7,004 nucleotides of DNA, taken from Candidatus Aminicenantes bacterium UBA876. Lineage in GTDB: Bacteria; Acidobacteriota; Aminicenantia; UBA2199. The notes under the pieces are model-generated. The model saw nothing but the letters and a program-made list of their open reading frames with translations. It did not search any database and was not told the DNA's origin. A program made the translations under genes and the position numbers. Each line of letters opens with the position of its first letter. The first letter of the stretch is position 1. This document shows, one piece after another, positions 5,131 through 7,004 of the stretch. The DNA lies in the NCBI GenBank assembly GCA_002294665.1, contig DBFQ01000032.1, positions 1 through 7,004 on the forward strand. The letters run 5' to 3'.

Positions 5131-7004
5131 ATGCCGAAAAACACGCCTGATCCGAAAGGGAATATCAGCCGGAAAGGTTTCTCGCCTCAATTCTGGCTGG
5201 TCGTATTATTTGAATTTTTTGAACGTGGCGCCTACTACGGCATGATGAGCTTCCTGTCGGTGTACTTTTCCGATTCCCTTGGGATCCCCAAGGAAAACGT
5301 GGGCGTGATCAAGGGCGTGATTCAACCCCTGCTCTACTTCCTGCCCATCCTTTCTGGGGCCGTGGCCGACCGTTTCGGTTACCGCCGCATGCTGATGGTG
5401 GCCTTCGCCCTGCTGGGTGGCGGCTATTTCCTGACCGCGCAGATGACCACTTACACTGGTGTATTCATCGCCCTGGTGGTAATGGGCTTCGGTGCCGGCA
5501 TCTTCAAGCCCCTGATCTCCGGAACCATCGCGCGCGTAACCGACGAGTCCAACAGCACCCAGGCTTTCGGCATCTACTACTGGTCGATCAATCTGGGCGC
5601 CTTCCTGTTTCCCCTCTTCCTGGTGCCTTTCCTCAAGCAATTGAATCCCGCCTGGGTGATCATCGCTTCAGCCATCTGCACCGGCGCCATGATCATTCCC
5701 ACCTTTTTCTTTTTCCGCGACCCGGTAAAAGAAAAGCAGGTGAACGAGCGCCAGCAGACCAGCATGATCCAGACCCTGGCCAACGCGTTCGAGATCATCT
5801 ACTCCCCCCTGGTCCTGGTCTACCGCCGCATCGCGTCCGGATCCGGTCCGCGGGTGATCGTGCTGCTGTTGCTCGGTGGCCTGTTGATCCTGGGAGCGCG
5901 GCAATACCTGTCTCCCCCCGCCGCCACGGTTTCCGTGGAAATGCGCGCTATTGCCCTGGAACAGGGCGTGGTGCAACTGGCCATCCACCGCGACATGCTG
6001 CGCCGGGAAAACTTCAAAATCGAGCATGCGCAAGGAAGCATCCCCCTGCGCGTCGAGGTGTACAAGCCCGACAAAGCGGACCTGTGGATGGATGAATTGC
6101 TGAATGAGATCCAGGCCTCTCCCGCCTACTCCGGCTTAAGTACCGTTCACCTGCAGCAACTCCTGCAAGCGGCCCGCAAACCCCGCTCACTGGGAGTGCG
6201 CGTGGACCCGTCCCTGGAAACGGACTACCTGCTGACCAATGCGGACACAGATTCTGAAAACCTGTTGCTGCTGCTGAAAAACCGCAATGTGCTGGAATCC
6301 CGTAAAACCGCCTTGACCGCCACCCTGGAAGAGAGGCCCGAGTTGCGGGGAATGGCCACTCCCCTGTTAAACAACGTTTCGGAACAACTGCAATCCCGCC
6401 CCTTTTTCATCCTGTTCCTGGGTTTGCTGGTTTTGGCAGGCCTATTGGTACTGGCTTTTTCCGGCGGCGTGGGCAAAGCGGTTTCCGGCTCTTCAGGCGG
6501 CATCACCCTGGGCGTGCTGGTATTGTCACTGCTCTTGTGGCTGCTTCCCGGCCTGGGCACCCTGCCCAGAATCATCTGCTCCGTGCTGTTGTTTTCCACC
6601 GCTTCATTGAGCCTGATCGATCGCTCGTCTCCGGAAAAATTCGTCGACCACGGCCGCTTCCTCTTGATGATCGTCATTTATTCCGGCTTCTGGGTGCTCT
6701 ACTTCCAGATGTTCGACTCCGTGTTGTGGTACGTGCAGGCCTACGTGGACGCCGGCACACTGAATACCGCCATCAACCGCTTCCTGGGCTGGTTCGGTAT
6801 CCGGATCAACTGGTTTTTTGACGTCGAACACGTAACCGTGGTCAACGCCGGCGCCATCATCCTGCTGCAACTGGTGGTGTCACGCATCGTCAAGAACTTC
6901 CGCGCCCTGCCCACCATGATTACCGGCATCGCCATCGCCACCACCGGCATGGGCATCCTGGCCATATCCACCAGCATCTGGGTGTTTCTGGCCGGGATCT
7001 TTCT
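5131..7004 (+). CDS. POT/PTR2-family (MFS) transporter with large soluble insertion, 3' end missing
   Basis: The frame is open from ATG 5131 to the window end (624 codons, no stop). The N-terminal half has proton-dependent oligopeptide transporter hallmarks: E28-x-x-E31-R32 followed by Y35-Y36-G in helix 1, G-A-V-A-D-R-F-G-Y-R-R after helix 2, F-K126-P-L-I-S in helix 4 and Y-Y-W-S-I-N-L-G in helix 5. Helix 6 ends near residue 200. A helix at about 242-257 follows, then a polar region of about 160 residues (259-423). Three more hydrophobic segments (about 424-446, 457-477, 478-497) precede the helix 7-like stretch S-G-F-W-V-L-Y-F-Q (about 514-522). By counting helices, the polar region should be periplasmic. 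Standard bacterial POTs are about 450-500 residues with only two extra helices here. Helix 7 seems to have Phe where Glu is typical, so substrate and coupling may differ. It is divergent from the RiPP operon and more GC-rich, so a functional link is uncertain; it may be peptide uptake. Confidence 0.88.
   Translation, partial: MPKNTPDPKGNISRKGFSPQFWLVVLFEFFERGAYYGMMSFLSVYFSDSLGIPKENVGVIKGVIQPLLYFLPILSGAVADRFGYRRMLMVAFALLGGGYFLTAQMTTYTGVFIALVVMGFGAGIFKPLISGTIARVTDESNSTQAFGIYYWSINLGAFLFPLFLVPFLKQLNPAWVIIASAICTGAMIIPTFFFFRDPVKEKQVNERQQTSMIQTLANAFEIIYSPLVLVYRRIASGSGPRVIVLLLLGGLLILGARQYLSPPAATVSVEMRAIALEQGVVQLAIHRDMLRRENFKIEHAQGSIPLRVEVYKPDKADLWMDELLNEIQASPAYSGLSTVHLQQLLQAARKPRSLGVRVDPSLETDYLLTNADTDSENLLLLLKNRNVLESRKTALTATLEERPELRGMATPLLNNVSEQLQSRPFFILFLGLLVLAGLLVLAFSGGVGKAVSGSSGGITLGVLVLSLLLWLLPGLGTLPRIICSVLLFSTASLSLIDRSSPEKFVDHGRFLLMIVIYSGFWVLYFQMFDSVLWYVQAYVDAGTLNTAINRFLGWFGIRINWFFDVEHVTVVNAGAIILLQLVVSRIVKNFRALPTMITGIAIATTGMGILAISTSIWVFLAGIF

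Noticed and set aside
5206..6074. Several - strand reading frames opposite the transporter
   Set aside because: They are antisense to a complete, motif-rich transporter frame in GC-rich DNA, are His/Gln/Gly-rich, and lack ribosome binding sites.
6225..6977. Further reading frames (both strands) overlapping the transporter 3' part
   Set aside because: The transporter frame remains open throughout with clear membrane helices; the others are shadows.

Overview
The window looks like bacterial chromosome carrying a radical-SAM RiPP (ribosomally made, post-translationally modified peptide) biosynthesis operon. A truncated gene plus a signal-peptidase-like gene lie on the left (+ strand), and a POT/PTR2-type transporter lies on the right (+ strand, running off the window). 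The organism cannot be named from the sequence. Two SPASM-type radical SAM enzymes, and the known distribution of similar cassettes, suggest an anaerobe of an uncultured or deep-branching lineage. The transporter is visibly more GC-rich in codon choice than the RiPP operon, so the operon may have been acquired by transfer.

Layout: (1) 1-72 (+) is the 3' end of an unidentified gene. It overlaps by ATGA a 211-residue S26B-like (Ser/His) peptidase-fold protein at 69-704 that has no N-terminal membrane anchor. (2) 705-791 is a short convergent gap with no clear terminator. (3) 792-4883 (-) is a tight five-gene operon. In transcription order it encodes a PqqD domain fused to a radical SAM/SPASM enzyme (488 aa), a tandem double-PqqD protein (203 aa), a second radical SAM/SPASM enzyme (388 aa), an HPr-kinase-like P-loop protein (189 aa), and a 96-residue Cys-rich repeat peptide that is the likely precursor. 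Junctions are 9 nt apart, overlapping by 23 nt, overlapping by 1 nt (TAATG), and directly abutting. (4) 4884-5130 is a divergent intergenic region with a strong sigma70-like promoter for the operon and an inverted repeat just downstream of it. (5) 5131-7004 (+) is the transporter, which has a large soluble insertion between its two helical halves.

Proposed logic (inference): the precursor has a short basic leader and a core in which Cys recurs every 9-12 residues in alternating half-repeats. Three PqqD-type recognition modules would hand the leader to the two radical SAM enzymes, which would install crosslinks (for example thioethers) along the core. The P-loop kinase-like protein may phosphorylate Ser/Thr in the core or regulate the system. 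The gene content (two radical SAM/SPASM enzymes, a PqqD homologue, an HPr-kinase-like protein) matches my memory of the 'SynChlorMet' (Scm) cassette defined by protein families. The fused and tandem PqqD modules and the recognisable repeat precursor are the parts most worth attention.
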